Assembly (NCBI GenBank): GCA_023432805.1
Contig: JAEYUG010000028.1
Span: forward strand, 1-47,312
Origin: Bacteroidota bacterium
GTDB taxonomy: Bacteria > Bacteroidota > Ignavibacteria > SZUA-365
Direction: 5' to 3'
Length of the DNA: 47,312 nt
In this document: positions 24,163-33,600 of the stretch, piece after piece
Layout of the letters: every line of letters begins with the position of its first letter
How positions within the stretch are numbered: the first letter of the stretch is position 1
Notes under the pieces: generated by a model
The model's database searches: none
What the model was told of the DNA's origin: nothing
What the model saw: the letters and a program-made list of their open reading frames with translations, nothing else
Translations under genes and position numbers: made by a program

Positions 24163-25938
24163 ATGAAACGCCGCCGCCTGTTCGTGCAGCTCGCCGTTCC
24201 CCTCGTTCTCGTCACCATCGTCGTGTTCGGCGGCTTCTCGTGGTACGCCGCCCGCCACGTGCACGATCTCATGCTGCAACGTACCGCCGACGATCTGGCC
24301 GCCCGCGCGGCGATGGTCGAGCTGGACATGCGTCCCCTCGTACGCTCGATGCTCACTGCAGACATCCAGTCCCTCGCCCGTACACGCGGTGAGGCCGGAC
24401 GGATGCGCGTGACGGTCATCCTTCCCGATGGCCGGGTGATCGGGGATTCGATGGAGGATCCGGCCAGGATGGACAACCACGGCTCCCGCCCCGAGATCGT
24501 CGATGCATTCCGCACCGGCAGGGGGGAAGCCGTGCGCTTCAGCCACACCATTCAGAGAATCTCGCTTGCAGTCGCCCGGCGCATGGGTCCCCCCGAAGCC
24601 CCGGAGGCCGTCGTACGCGTCTCGGTGCCGATCACCTGGGTCGAGCAGGCGGAGGCAAGCATCCGCACCCAGCTGTTCACTGGTGCAGGAATCGCAGCGG
24701 TGCTCACCGTGCTGATTCTCCTCTTTGTGATTCGGGGATTCGTGCGTTCGGTCGATCGCGTCCGTGCCGGTGCATCGCGCTTCGCGCACGGATCCTTCGA
24801 CACGAAAATCCCCGTTGCATCGACGCGCGAGCTGGCCGAGCTTGCCACCGACCTCAATCACATGGCGAGCGAGCTCGACGCGCGCATGAGCACCATCCTC
24901 AAGCAGCATCGCGAGCAGGAGGCCATGCTCGCCTCGATGGTCGAGGGCGTGCTCGCCGTCAACAGCGAACAGCGCATCATCACCGTGAACAAGGCGCTGG
25001 CGGCCATGCTCTCGCTCGACGCCTCCGCCGTGCAGCATCGCAGTCTCGAAGAGGTGATCCGCAACTCCGATCTCCAGCGCTTCGCCGCGCAGGCACTCGC
25101 GAGCGCGACACCGATCGAGGGAGAGATCACCATCGAGGGCAGCCAGGAGGACCGTCACCTGCAGGCCCACGGCACACAGCTGCCGCAGATCAATGGCGGG
25201 GGCGCGGGAGCCGTGATCGTGCTCAACGACATCACGCGCATGCGCAAACTCGAAAACATCCGCCGTGAGTTCGTCTCGAATGTCTCGCACGAGCTGAAGA
25301 CTCCGGTCACGTCGATCAAGGGATTTGTCGAAACCCTGCTTGACGGGGCGATCGAGAACCGCGAGGATGCGCGGCGCTTTCTCGGCATCATCGCGCGCCA
25401 GTCCGATCGCCTGCATGCGATCATCGACGATCTGCTCAGTCTCTCGCGCATCGAGCGCGACGCCGAGCGCAACGACATCGCACGCGAGCTTGTCCGCTTC
25501 TGCGACGTTGTCCGTGCCGCCGTGCAGACCTGCGAGATGCAGGCCACCGAGCGGGGCATGCAGATCGAAATCGCATGCGACGAGACGATCAGCGCCCGCA
25601 TCGATCCCCACCTGATCGAGCAGGCACTGGTCAACCTCATCAGCAACGCCATCACCTACAGCGAGCAAGGCGGCCGCATCATCGTGCGCCTCGAGAGCTC
25701 GGAGACAGAGTACCGGCTCTCCGTTCGGGATTTCGGCGTCGGCATCGCTCCCGAGCATCTGCCCCGCCTCTTCGAACGCTTCTATCGCGTCGACAAGGCC
25801 CGCAGCCGCACGCATGGGGGCACGGGACTCGGGTTGTCCATCGTCAAGCACATCGCGCAGGCACATGGCGGCAGCGCTGTCGTCGACAGTATGCGGGGGC
25901 AGGGCAGCACGTTCAGCCTGCTCCTCCCGATTCGTTGA
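24163..25938 (+). CDS. phoR: PhoR-like sensor histidine kinase
   Basis: 591 residues from the ATG at 24163 (GAGGTG lies 5 bases upstream); the frame is open earlier but overlaps phoB. Layout: span 1 at about 7-29, periplasmic region, span 2 at about 171-191, HAMP at about 192-245, PAS at about 255-360, HisKA with phospho-acceptor His376 (VSNVSHELKTPVTSIKGF), and HATPase with N box NLISNAITYS, G1 DFGVGI and G2 GGTGLGLSI. This is the full E. coli PhoR plan with an added periplasmic sensor region of about 140 residues, as in B. subtilis PhoR. It phosphorylates the adjacent regulator. Substrate sensing is inferred from PhoU next door. Confidence 0.9.
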   Translation: MKRRRLFVQLAVPLVLVTIVVFGGFSWYAARHVHDLMLQRTADDLAARAAMVELDMRPLVRSMLTADIQSLARTRGEAGRMRVTVILPDGRVIGDSMEDPARMDNHGSRPEIVDAFRTGRGEAVRFSHTIQRISLAVARRMGPPEAPEAVVRVSVPITWVEQAEASIRTQLFTGAGIAAVLTVLILLFVIRGFVRSVDRVRAGASRFAHGSFDTKIPVASTRELAELATDLNHMASELDARMSTILKQHREQEAMLASMVEGVLAVNSEQRIITVNKALAAMLSLDASAVQHRSLEEVIRNSDLQRFAAQALASATPIEGEITIEGSQEDRHLQAHGTQLPQINGGGAGAVIVLNDITRMRKLENIRREFVSNVSHELKTPVTSIKGFVETLLDGAIENREDARRFLGIIARQSDRLHAIIDDLLSLSRIERDAERNDIARELVRFCDVVRAAVQTCEMQATERGMQIEIACDETISARIDPHLIEQALVNLISNAITYSEQGGRIIVRLESSETEYRLSVRDFGVGIAPEHLPRLFERFYRVDKARSRTHGGTGLGLSIVKHIAQAHGGSAVVDSMRGQGSTFSLLLPIR

Positions 25939-25974
25939 TTCCATACACCGTTCACAGATCCCAGGAACATCTCC

Positions 25975-26622
25975 GTGCATCTCCAGCGTGAAGTTGAAAA
26001 AGTGACCCGCAAGCTCCTCGCCCTCGGTGCCCTCGTCGAGGAAAATCTCATGCGCTCCCTGCGCGCCCTGCACACGGGCGACATGGCTGCGGCCGACGTT
26101 GCGATCGCCGCCGACAAGGAGATCGACATGATGGAAATCGATGTCGAGGAGGAGTGCCTCAAACTGCTTGCGCTGTATCAACCCGTCGCGGTCGATCTGC
26201 GCCTTGTTGTCGCGGTGCTGAAGATCAACAACGACCTCGAGCGCATCGGCGACCTCGCGAAAAACATCGCCAAGCGTGCACGCAACCTGAAGGAACTTCC
26301 CCCGGTCACCTTTCCCGACGACTTCCTCGCCATCGGCGAGCGCACGGTCAGCATGCTCAAGCACAGCCTCGACGCCGTCGTGAACCTCGATGCCAACCTT
26401 GCGCGCGAGGTCATCACGCTCGACGACGACGTGGACGCCCTCAACCGCGCCGTCTTTGCGCGCATCAAGGACGAGCTTCGCAGCGCGCCGGATCTCACCG
26501 ATACCTGCGTGCATCTGCTCACGGTCTCGCGCAATCTCGAACGTGTCGGCGACCATGCAACCAATATTGCAGAGGATGTGATCTACATGGTCGAGGGCAC
26601 GATCATCCGCCACACGAAGTAG
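25975..26622 (+). CDS. phoU: Phosphate signalling protein PhoU
   Basis: 215 residues, usual length. Starts with GTG at 25975, with AGGAA about 8-10 bases upstream. Two tandem three-helix PhoU units are visible; each carries the metal-binding acidic motif: NNDLERIGDLAKNIAKRA in the first and SRNLERVGDHATNIAEDV in the second. PhoU damps PhoR activity when phosphate is plentiful and contacts the Pst transporter; here pst genes are absent nearby. It follows phoR by 36 bases and is likely in the same operon. Confidence 0.95.
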   Translation: MHLQREVEKVTRKLLALGALVEENLMRSLRALHTGDMAAADVAIAADKEIDMMEIDVEEECLKLLALYQPVAVDLRLVVAVLKINNDLERIGDLAKNIAKRARNLKELPPVTFPDDFLAIGERTVSMLKHSLDAVVNLDANLAREVITLDDDVDALNRAVFARIKDELRSAPDLTDTCVHLLTVSRNLERVGDHATNIAEDVIYMVEGTIIRHTK

Positions 26623-26638
26623 GGGAGGGAATGCCCCT

Positions 26639-26658
26639 GCGGAAGCGGCTGCTTCCGC
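26639..26658 (+). terminator. Hairpin after phoU
   Basis: Perfect 8-bp stem GCGGAAGC/GCTTCCGC with a GGCT loop, 17 bases after the phoU stop. There is no U tract; it may still mark the transcript end. Confidence 0.4.
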
Positions 26659-26665
26659 ACCGTCG

Positions 26666-26673
26666 TATATTGC
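26666..26673 (+). promoter_or_regulatory. Candidate -10/-7 element of the EamA gene
   Basis: TATATTGC, 41 bases before the ATG at 26715 and just after the phoU hairpin. It is one mismatch from TAnnTTNG; no TTG lies upstream at the usual distance. Confidence 0.35.
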
Positions 26674-26714
26674 GCGCACCGCATCCCGCAGTGCTTCGCG
26701 CCACCGACATCCCC

Positions 26715-27596
26715 ATGCAGCAGCAGACACGCGCCTATCTCTTCGCCGGGGGAGCGATCCTCCTCTGGTCCACCGTCGCGACAGCATTCAAGCTCGCCCT
26801 CGCGTACATGACCCCCGTGCAGCTGCTGCTGTACGCCTCGATCACATCCACACTCGTGCTCGCGGCCATCGTGCTCGTGCAGGGAACCTGGCGCGAGATG
26901 AAGGGCAATCTGCGCAGGCTTGCCGCGGGTTCGATGCTGCCGGGACTGCTCAACCCCTTCCTCTACTACCTCGTGCTCTTCGAGGCGTATCGCCTCCTGC
27001 CCGCCCAGCAGGCACAGCCGCTCAACTACACCTGGCCCATCACACTCGCATTGCTCTCGGCACTGCTGCTCGGCCAGCGTCTCTCGTGGCGCTCTCTCGT
27101 GGCACTCGCGCTCAGTCTCGTCGGCGTGCTGCTCATCTCGACCGGTGGCGACGTGCTCGCATTCCGCGTCACGAGCGGGGAAGGAGTCGTGCTCGCCGTC
27201 GGTTCGTCGATCATCTGGGCACTCTACTGGATCTACACACTGAAGGACGCAGCCGACAAGATCGTGCGCCTCTTTTTGAACTTTGTCTTCGGCACCTTGT
27301 TCGTGCTCGTCTACGCGCTGCTCGCCGGGCAAGCGGCGCCGCCACGGGTCGAGGGACTCCTCGCCGCGGCATACGTCGGCTTCTTTGAAATGGGCATCAC
27401 CTTTGCGCTGTGGATTCAGGCGCTGCGGCATTCGCGCAGCACCGTGCTCGTCGGAAACCTCGTCTACCTCTCGCCCTTCCTCTCGCTGATTTTCATTTCC
27501 CTCGTACTCGGCGAGCGCATCCTCGCCGGCACGGTCGCCGGACTCGTGCTCATCATCGCAGGCATCCTCATCCAGCAACGCGCGGGGCGACGCTGA
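26715..27596 (+). CDS. EamA-family (DMT) transporter
   Basis: 293 residues with ten hydrophobic spans arranged as two five-span EamA repeats (first: LFAGGAILLWSTVATAFKLA to LSLVGVLLISTGG; second: VVLAVGSSIIWALYWIY to VLIIAGILIQQ). The APxxxxPxNY-like stretch QQAQPLNYTWPI and PFLSLIFISLVLGE are typical. Members export or import amino acids, nucleotides or sugars; the substrate cannot be read. The start is the ATG at 26715; the same frame is open back into phoU but is not coding there. The last residues (QQRAGRR) are basic, placing the C-terminus in the cytoplasm. Confidence 0.9.
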   Translation: MQQQTRAYLFAGGAILLWSTVATAFKLALAYMTPVQLLLYASITSTLVLAAIVLVQGTWREMKGNLRRLAAGSMLPGLLNPFLYYLVLFEAYRLLPAQQAQPLNYTWPITLALLSALLLGQRLSWRSLVALALSLVGVLLISTGGDVLAFRVTSGEGVVLAVGSSIIWALYWIYTLKDAADKIVRLFLNFVFGTLFVLVYALLAGQAAPPRVEGLLAAAYVGFFEMGITFALWIQALRHSRSTVLVGNLVYLSPFLSLIFISLVLGERILAGTVAGLVLIIAGILIQQRAGRR

Positions 27597-27681
27597 CCGC
27601 ATCGCAGGAGGCTTCCGCTGGAGGGTGGCGGCAGGCGATCAGGGTTCCCTGAACACGTGTGCGCGATCATGGGTTTTTTCC

Positions 27682-27689
27682 TACATTCC
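27682..27689 (+). promoter_or_regulatory. Candidate -10/-7 element before the three-module membrane protein
   Basis: TACATTCC, 27 bases before the ATG at 27716, preceded by a T6 run and, at 27639-27652, by the short palindrome TCAGGGTTCCCTGA, which could end the EamA transcript. Confidence 0.3.
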
Positions 27690-27715
27690 TGCTTTCGCAC
27701 AATCCGCACACCACG

Positions 27716-29143
27716 ATGAAACTGCTCGCCACCGACGACGCCGTCGCCCGCCTGATGCCTGCGCTGCGCAGCGCGAAGGGTCGCATGACCGTGGCCGACG
27801 CCTCGGCAGCGACTGGCATGGCGATCGAGGATGCCCGCACCGCGCTCGAGCATGCGATGCACGTCTACGTCTGCCGCCTGCAGGTGACCGAGTCGGGGGA
27901 AATCCTCTACGACTTCGGCCGCAGCCTCGTGCGGCGCGGCCAACGGACGACACGGGAAGTCATTGCCGACATCCAGGCCGCGGCGTGGAAGCTGTTCACG
28001 GTGCTCTTCAAGATCTGGATCACCGTCACGCTCGTCGTCTACTTCGTGCTCTTCGTCGTAATCGTCATCGCGCTGCTGGTCGCCAGCCAGGGAAAGGATT
28101 CCAAGCGCATCCGCCTGTCGTGGATCGGCGATCTGCTGGGCGACCTGTTCGTGGCATCCTCGCGCACGATGGCCGTCGTGTATTCGACCGACAGCTACGG
28201 CTACCGGCACCGGGCCTACCGGCAGACCACTCGCGCCGACCACGAGACGGTCGAACCGAAGAAGCGTCTCGTGCAGTCCGTCTACGACTTCGTCTTCGGA
28301 CCACCACGTCCGAATTTCGATCCCTTTGCAAACGAGAAGGAAGTGGTTGCGTGGCTGCGCGCGAGCAGGGGACTCCTGACGCCGACCGAGATCGTCGCGC
28401 TGGCGGGGTGGACGCTCGACGAGGCCGAAACGCGCATGGCAGACTACCTGACGCGTTTCGGCGGCGAGGCCGACATCACCGACGATGGCGTGCTGGTCGG
28501 GCGTTTCCGCTCGGTCATGATGCAGGGAGATGGCGCGCTCGAGGAGGGAACGGTCGAGCTGTTCTGGGACGAGTATGAGGCACCCTTCGAGGTAACCGGC
28601 AACAGCAAGACCCGCAACGCCGTCATCATCGGCATGAACGCCTTCAATCTCGTCATGTCGTTCGTCTTCCTGTCGAGCGCGAACATCCGCGACCTTCTCT
28701 CGATGCTCAGCGAGGGCATGGTGTCGGGCGGCATGATCGCGTTCGGGCTCGGCTGGCTGCCCTTCCTGTTCTCGACGATCTTCTTTGTCGTGCCTGCGAT
28801 CCGTGCCGTGCGCACGCGTCGCATCGAGGCAGCGCGCCTTGAACGCAACAAGCGCCGCCGCGTGTTGCGCGTCGTCTTCGACATGCCGGATGAGGGACTT
28901 CCGCTGGCGGACATCGTCACCGCAGTGAATCGCGGTCCCCAGGTCGCGCTCAAGGAAGCCGACGTCCGGCGCATCCTCGATGCTGTCATCCTCGAACAGC
29001 GCGGACGCACGGATCTGCGTGACGACGGCACCATGGTCTATCGGTTTGACCGCATCGGGCATGAGGCGCGTGTGGCACGCGCACTGCGCGCAGGCGAGGT
29101 GGTCACTGGCACGGGGCAGGTGCTTTTCGATTCGGGAGAATGA
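27716..29143 (+). CDS. Membrane protein with three winged-helix-like modules (unrecognised family)
   Basis: 475 residues from the ATG at 27716. I recognise no named family. Three similar modules are visible at about 20-70, 218-266 and 392-446. Each has a helix-turn-helix-like stretch (TVADASAATGMAIEDARTAL; TPTEIVALAGWTLDEAETRM; PLADIVTAVNRG with KEADVRRIL) followed by a beta hairpin ending in a Gly-bearing turn and an aromatic (GEILYDFGR, DGVLVGRFRS, DGTMVYRFDR). Hydrophobic spans lie at about 95-123 (between modules 1 and 2) and at 300-320 and 335-362 (between 2 and 3). An odd number of spans would place modules on opposite sides unless the first is a hairpin. Possibly a membrane-bound regulator or scaffold. 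Confidence 0.75.
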   Translation: MKLLATDDAVARLMPALRSAKGRMTVADASAATGMAIEDARTALEHAMHVYVCRLQVTESGEILYDFGRSLVRRGQRTTREVIADIQAAAWKLFTVLFKIWITVTLVVYFVLFVVIVIALLVASQGKDSKRIRLSWIGDLLGDLFVASSRTMAVVYSTDSYGYRHRAYRQTTRADHETVEPKKRLVQSVYDFVFGPPRPNFDPFANEKEVVAWLRASRGLLTPTEIVALAGWTLDEAETRMADYLTRFGGEADITDDGVLVGRFRSVMMQGDGALEEGTVELFWDEYEAPFEVTGNSKTRNAVIIGMNAFNLVMSFVFLSSANIRDLLSMLSEGMVSGGMIAFGLGWLPFLFSTIFFVVPAIRAVRTRRIEAARLERNKRRRVLRVVFDMPDEGLPLADIVTAVNRGPQVALKEADVRRILDAVILEQRGRTDLRDDGTMVYRFDRIGHEARVARALRAGEVVTGTGQVLFDSGE

Positions 29144-29154
29144 TGGCGACAGGC

Positions 29155-29162
29155 TATATTTG
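29155..29162 (+). promoter_or_regulatory. TAnnTTTG promoter element of the acyl-CoA dehydrogenase gene
   Basis: TATATTTG is an exact match to the Bacteroidota -7 consensus, 12 bases after the upstream stop codon and 85 bases before the chosen ATG. Confidence 0.5.
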
Positions 29163-29246
29163 GGAGTCCGTACGTCCTCGTACATCGATCCACATTCATG
29201 AACCATGACGGCGCGCAGTCCCGCGTCGCATCCGATGGAGACGCCC

Positions 29247-30419
29247 ATGCATCAATCGGAAGTACCTGCCGACACGTACATTGTTGCCGAAACCGAGCAG
29301 CAGCGGATGATCCGCGATTCAGCGCGCAGCTTTGCGGAGGCGGAAATCCGTCCCCGCGTGATGGAACTCGACGAGGCCTCGCAGTTTCCGATGGACATCT
29401 TCCATGCCATGGGCGAGCTCGGATTCCTCGGCGTGATCTTTCCCGAAGAGTATGGCGGCGCTGGTCTTTCGGCCATCGAGTATGCGATCATCATCGAAGA
29501 GATTTCACGCGTGGATCCCTCGATCGGTCTTGGCGTCGCGGCACACAACGGACTCTGCACGAGTCACATCTTCAAATTCGGGTCCGAGGAGATCAAACGC
29601 CGCTACCTGCCCGACCTGACGACCGGAAAGGTCATGGGCATGTGGGGACTCACCGAGCCCGGCTCCGGCAGTGATGCGGGCGGCATGCGCACCACCGCGG
29701 TGCGCGACGGTGATCACTACGTGCTCAACGGAAGCAAGAACTTCATCACGCATGCATCGGTCGGGAAGACCGCCGTGGTCATGGCCGTGACCGACCGCGA
29801 GAAGGGCACGGGCGGCATCAGCGCCTTCGTGCTCGAAATGGGCATGGAGGGATTCTCGGTTGGCAAGAAGGAAAACAAGCTGGGCATGCGCGCCAGCGAC
29901 ACCGCCTCGCTCATACTCGAGAATGTGCGCGTGCCGGCCGGCAATCTGCTCGGTGCCGAGGGCGAAGGATTCAAACAGGCGTTGAAGATTCTCGACAGCG
30001 GACGCGTGGCGATCGCCGCGCTCAGCGTCGGTCTGGCGCAGGGCGCCTACGAGGCCGCACTGGGATATTCGAAGGAACGCGTCCAGTTCGGCAAGCCCCT
30101 CTCCGAGTTCCAGTCCACGCAATTCAAGCTCGCGGAAATGGCCACGCGCATCGATGCCTCGCGCATGCTGACCTACAAGGCGGCATGGATGCGCGATCAC
30201 GGGCAGGACATCAATCGCGCCGCCGCCTTCGCGAAACTCTACGCGAGCGAAACGGCGACTTATGTCTCAAACGAAGCCGTGCAGATCTTCGGAGGCTACG
30301 GATTCACAAAGGACTACCCGGTCGAGAAATTCTACCGCGACGTCAAGCTGCTGACCATCGGCGAGGGCACTTCGGAAATCCAGCGCCTGGTCATCGCGCG
30401 TTCATTGCTCAAGGATTGA
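29247..30419 (+). CDS. Acyl-CoA dehydrogenase (short/branched-chain type)
   Basis: 390 residues from the ATG at 29247, which has GGAG 7 bases upstream; ATGs at 29205 and 29235 lack this. The fold is complete: the helical N-terminal domain (FPEEYGGAGLSAIEYAIIIE), the FAD-binding middle domain (MWGLTEPGSGSDAGGMRTTA, YVLNGSKNFITHA, KLGMRASDTASL) and the C-terminal domain (AQGAYEAALGYSKERVQFGK, AVQIFGGYGFTKDYPVEKFY). The catalytic base region reads IGEGTSEIQ, with Glu where short-chain enzymes have it. It oxidises acyl-CoA to enoyl-CoA, passing electrons to ETF. The chain length preferred cannot be fixed. A HicB-like gene begins 8 bases after its stop. Confidence 0.95.
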   Translation: MHQSEVPADTYIVAETEQQRMIRDSARSFAEAEIRPRVMELDEASQFPMDIFHAMGELGFLGVIFPEEYGGAGLSAIEYAIIIEEISRVDPSIGLGVAAHNGLCTSHIFKFGSEEIKRRYLPDLTTGKVMGMWGLTEPGSGSDAGGMRTTAVRDGDHYVLNGSKNFITHASVGKTAVVMAVTDREKGTGGISAFVLEMGMEGFSVGKKENKLGMRASDTASLILENVRVPAGNLLGAEGEGFKQALKILDSGRVAIAALSVGLAQGAYEAALGYSKERVQFGKPLSEFQSTQFKLAEMATRIDASRMLTYKAAWMRDHGQDINRAAAFAKLYASETATYVSNEAVQIFGGYGFTKDYPVEKFYRDVKLLTIGEGTSEIQRLVIARSLLKD

Positions 30420-30427
30420 CAGCACCC

Positions 30428-30652
30428 ATGCAGTTCAAGGTCACCGTCGTACGCGAAACGGACGGGGTCGAGGCATCGATCCCGTCCATCCGTGAATGCA
30501 GCGCCTGGGCGCCCTCGGAAGACGAGGCCCTCGATCTGCTCATGGAACGTGTTGCGTTTTTTCTGGGACTCCCCGCCCGCTTCAAGCACTCCCTCGACCG
30601 CTCGCGCGTCGAGGACGACACCACCTACTTCACCCTCGTCGTGCGCGACTGA
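30428..30652 (+). CDS. Small HicB-like protein
   Basis: 74 residues. The N-terminal FKVTVVRETDGVEASIPSI and the later ASEDEALDLL-type helix (PSEDEALDLLMERVAFFLGL) resemble the partial RNase-H fold of HicB/UPF0150 antitoxins, and the C-terminal strand TYFTLVVRD closes it. There is no HicA toxin on either side and no DNA-binding extension, so a toxin-antitoxin role is doubtful; solitary HicB-like proteins are common and poorly understood. It starts 8 bases after the dehydrogenase stop, so it is co-transcribed. There is no room for a terminator before the convergent giant gene (24 bases). Confidence 0.65.
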   Translation: MQFKVTVVRETDGVEASIPSIRECSAWAPSEDEALDLLMERVAFFLGLPARFKHSLDRSRVEDDTTYFTLVVRD

Positions 30653-30676
30653 CCCGACCCTCACACACGCGTCCGC

Positions 30677-33600
30677 CTACTTCGCCAGCACCATCACAAG
30701 CGTCTTGACGATACCTGTGGTGTGCAGCACAGCCAGATACGTGCCTGACGCCAGCTGCGAGGCGTCGAACGTCACCCGATAGGCCGCGCCCTTCAGGTGT
30801 TCATCGACGAGCGTCGCCACTGTACGTCCATTCACGTCGACCACGCGGAGCTGCACGGGACCATCCTCGATCGTTTCGAACGAAATGACCGTCGTTGCGT
30901 TGAAGGGATTCGGATGATTCTGCCGCAGCGACACCGTGCCCGTCGCGTCAAAGAGCCGCACCCCACCTTCTTCACACACCTCCAGCGTCACCGAACCCGG
31001 CGCCACCGTTGTCCGCACCATCGCAGTGCCCCAGTCCAGCGCTTCAATGCGCACGGGGGTGGACTGCAGCACGCCGAGCGTCGCCCGCAATTGCAGCGTG
31101 AACAAGGTGTCCTGCGGCCAGACGAACGACGCGCGCACATCGATCACGCGTTCTCCATTGCGCACCATGCCCGCCGGTGTCGGTGGTACCGGTGCGAGCG
31201 TCGTGGCGTCGAAGACGATGCGTGCATGCACCTCTGAAGGAAGCGCCTGATCGAGATTGCGGGAGGATGCGAGCACGACGGGCAGGTGGACGAGATCTCC
31301 CGGTGCCGCCACGATGTGGGGAAGCGTCACATGAGCCGTGGCTTCTTCCGCTTCAGGAATGCTGATGGTATCCGAGAGCGCACTGCAGCCATTCGCATCA
31401 GTGATGCGCACACAATAGAGTCCTGCACTGCCACCGGCCAGAACGCGTGTGGTCGCATTGGGCACGACCGCACCGTCGCGGTACCACTGATACGAGACGG
31501 CGGGCGTCGACGTGAGTGTCGCACCAGTGCGCGTGACACGCGGCGTGGCAGGGAGGGGATGCATCACGACGGAATGCGCGGCCGACACTCCCGTGCATCC
31601 ATTGGCGTCGACGACGGTCACGGTCACAAGGCCGGAGGCCGCAAGACGGATTGCAGTGGTCGTGTCGCCGGTGGACCAGCGCACCACCCCGCCTGCACCC
31701 GTCAGCGTGAGTGTGATGGTGTCTCCCGTGCAGAACGACACCGGGCCGGAAATCACGGGCTGTGGCGGTTGGTGCACCGTGACGGCAATGGGTGCCGAGA
31801 TACCAGCGCAACCGAGTCCGTCATCCACGCGCAGGGTGATGACGCCGGATGTCCGTACGACGATGCTGCGGGTGGTGTCTCCGGTGGACCAGAGGTAGGA
31901 TGGGTACCCGGTGGGTCCCGACAGCACGACGCTGTCACCCGCACAGAAGGCGAGTGCACCGACGATGCTGACTACTGGGGAAAGCTGGTCGGTGACCTGC
32001 ATGCGCAGTGTGTCGCGCACGGTGCAGGGACCCCGACGCACTTCGAGCACGATCGTGAAGCTGCCGGCTGCATCCCAGCGCACACGCAGCTCGGGTGCGT
32101 CTGCAGCGGTGAGCATGGTGCCGCCTGAAACGGTCCACGTAATCACATCGCCGGACTCGACTGATGTCGTATAGCGCGAGACGGCATTCGTGCACGTTGC
32201 ACGCGGACCCGTCATTGCCGCAACAGGAGGCGCGATGACATCCAGAACAAAGGGCAGGGCGCCAGCAGCGCAACCGTCGGCATTCCGTGCCTCGAGCGTA
32301 TAAGCACCCGTCGCCCGCACCACGATCCGTTCCGTCGTCTCACCGGTGGACCAGCGCCACAGCAGTCCCGCCGGCTCGGCACGCAGCACGACAGAGTCTC
32401 CCTCACAGATGGGAGACGACTGCGACGCGACGATACGGGGTGCGGGCACGTCGGATATGCGGATCTGAAACTCCGTTGTCGAGGTGCAGCCCGTTGCATC
32501 GTCGGTCACGCTGAGGCGCAGCGTGTCCATGCCGGCCGACATCCATGCGCAGGTGACGCGGGAAGACGTACTGTCCCCCGTGGTCACCGCACGCGCGCTG
32601 TGCCAGCGCAGCGTCGTGCCCGCCGGTGCGACCGTCTCGAACACGGCCGCTTCAGTCGCACACAGCACGCTGTCGCCCGTGATCGCGGCACGCGGCACGG
32701 GCTGGACAATGACGTCGACCGGATCGGAGTTGCCCGAGCAACCGCCGGCATCGGTTGCGCTGACTGTGTAGCGTCCGCTCGCGCGTACGACCAGCGCCAG
32801 CGTCGTATCGCCGGTGCTCCACCGCGCCGAACGAATTCCCGCGGGAAGCGTCAGCACGACGCTGTCGCCTTCACAGAAGGTCAGGGGACCCGAGCGCAGT
32901 ACGAGCGGTGCGAAGGTCGTGTCGATGATGATGCGCAGGGTATCATGTCTCGGACAATTGAAACTGGGGAAGCGCTCCGACAGGATCACCATGCCGCTGT
33001 CACCGCTGCCCCAGGCTATGGTCGCAGCCGCGCTGCCCTGACCTGCCACGACGCTGCCTCCCACCGCGGTCCACGTGCGTGTGACAGGCGATGCGGCATC
33101 GGCCGTGTAGATCTGTGTCGAATTGCGGCAGACGGTCAACGGACCCGCCGCCCTCGGCGTGGGCACGGGCGTGACAAACACGGCGATCGGTCCCGATCCC
33201 GCAGTGCAGCCATTCGTATCGAGCACGCTGACGGTATAGGTGCCCGCCGCGCGCACCACGATGCTGCGTGTGCGCAGGCCGTTCGACCAACGGTATGCGC
33301 GGTGCACACCCTCGACGGTCAGTACCGCGCTGTCGCCCGAGCAGAACGTGGCCGAAGGCCAGACCGTGACCTTCGGCGCTTCCGGCTCGATGGCATGCAC
33401 GAACACCGTCTTCGACGGGACCCGGCAGCCATTGCGGTCTGTGATCGTCACGAAATGATTGCCCGTCACACGCACGACCGCAGAACGCGTCGTGTCGCCC
33501 GTGCTCCAGCTGTAGGAGCTGTACCCGGCTTCCGCAGTGAGACGCACGCTGTCGCCCTGGCAGAAGGTTGTCGGACCCTCGGCCACTACGGTCGGTGGCG

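Noticed and set aside
26154..26714. Upstream extension of the EamA reading frame into phoU
   Set aside because: The extension is His/Arg/Pro-rich out-of-frame phoU sequence; the transporter fold begins at the ATG at 26715.
24118..26787. 889-codon open frame on the minus strand
   Set aside because: Runs opposite phoR and phoU, both with full active-site motifs; it spans two real genes and has no motif.
30428..30676. HicAB toxin-antitoxin module
   Set aside because: Only a HicB-like frame is present; no HicA-sized frame lies next to it on either strand.
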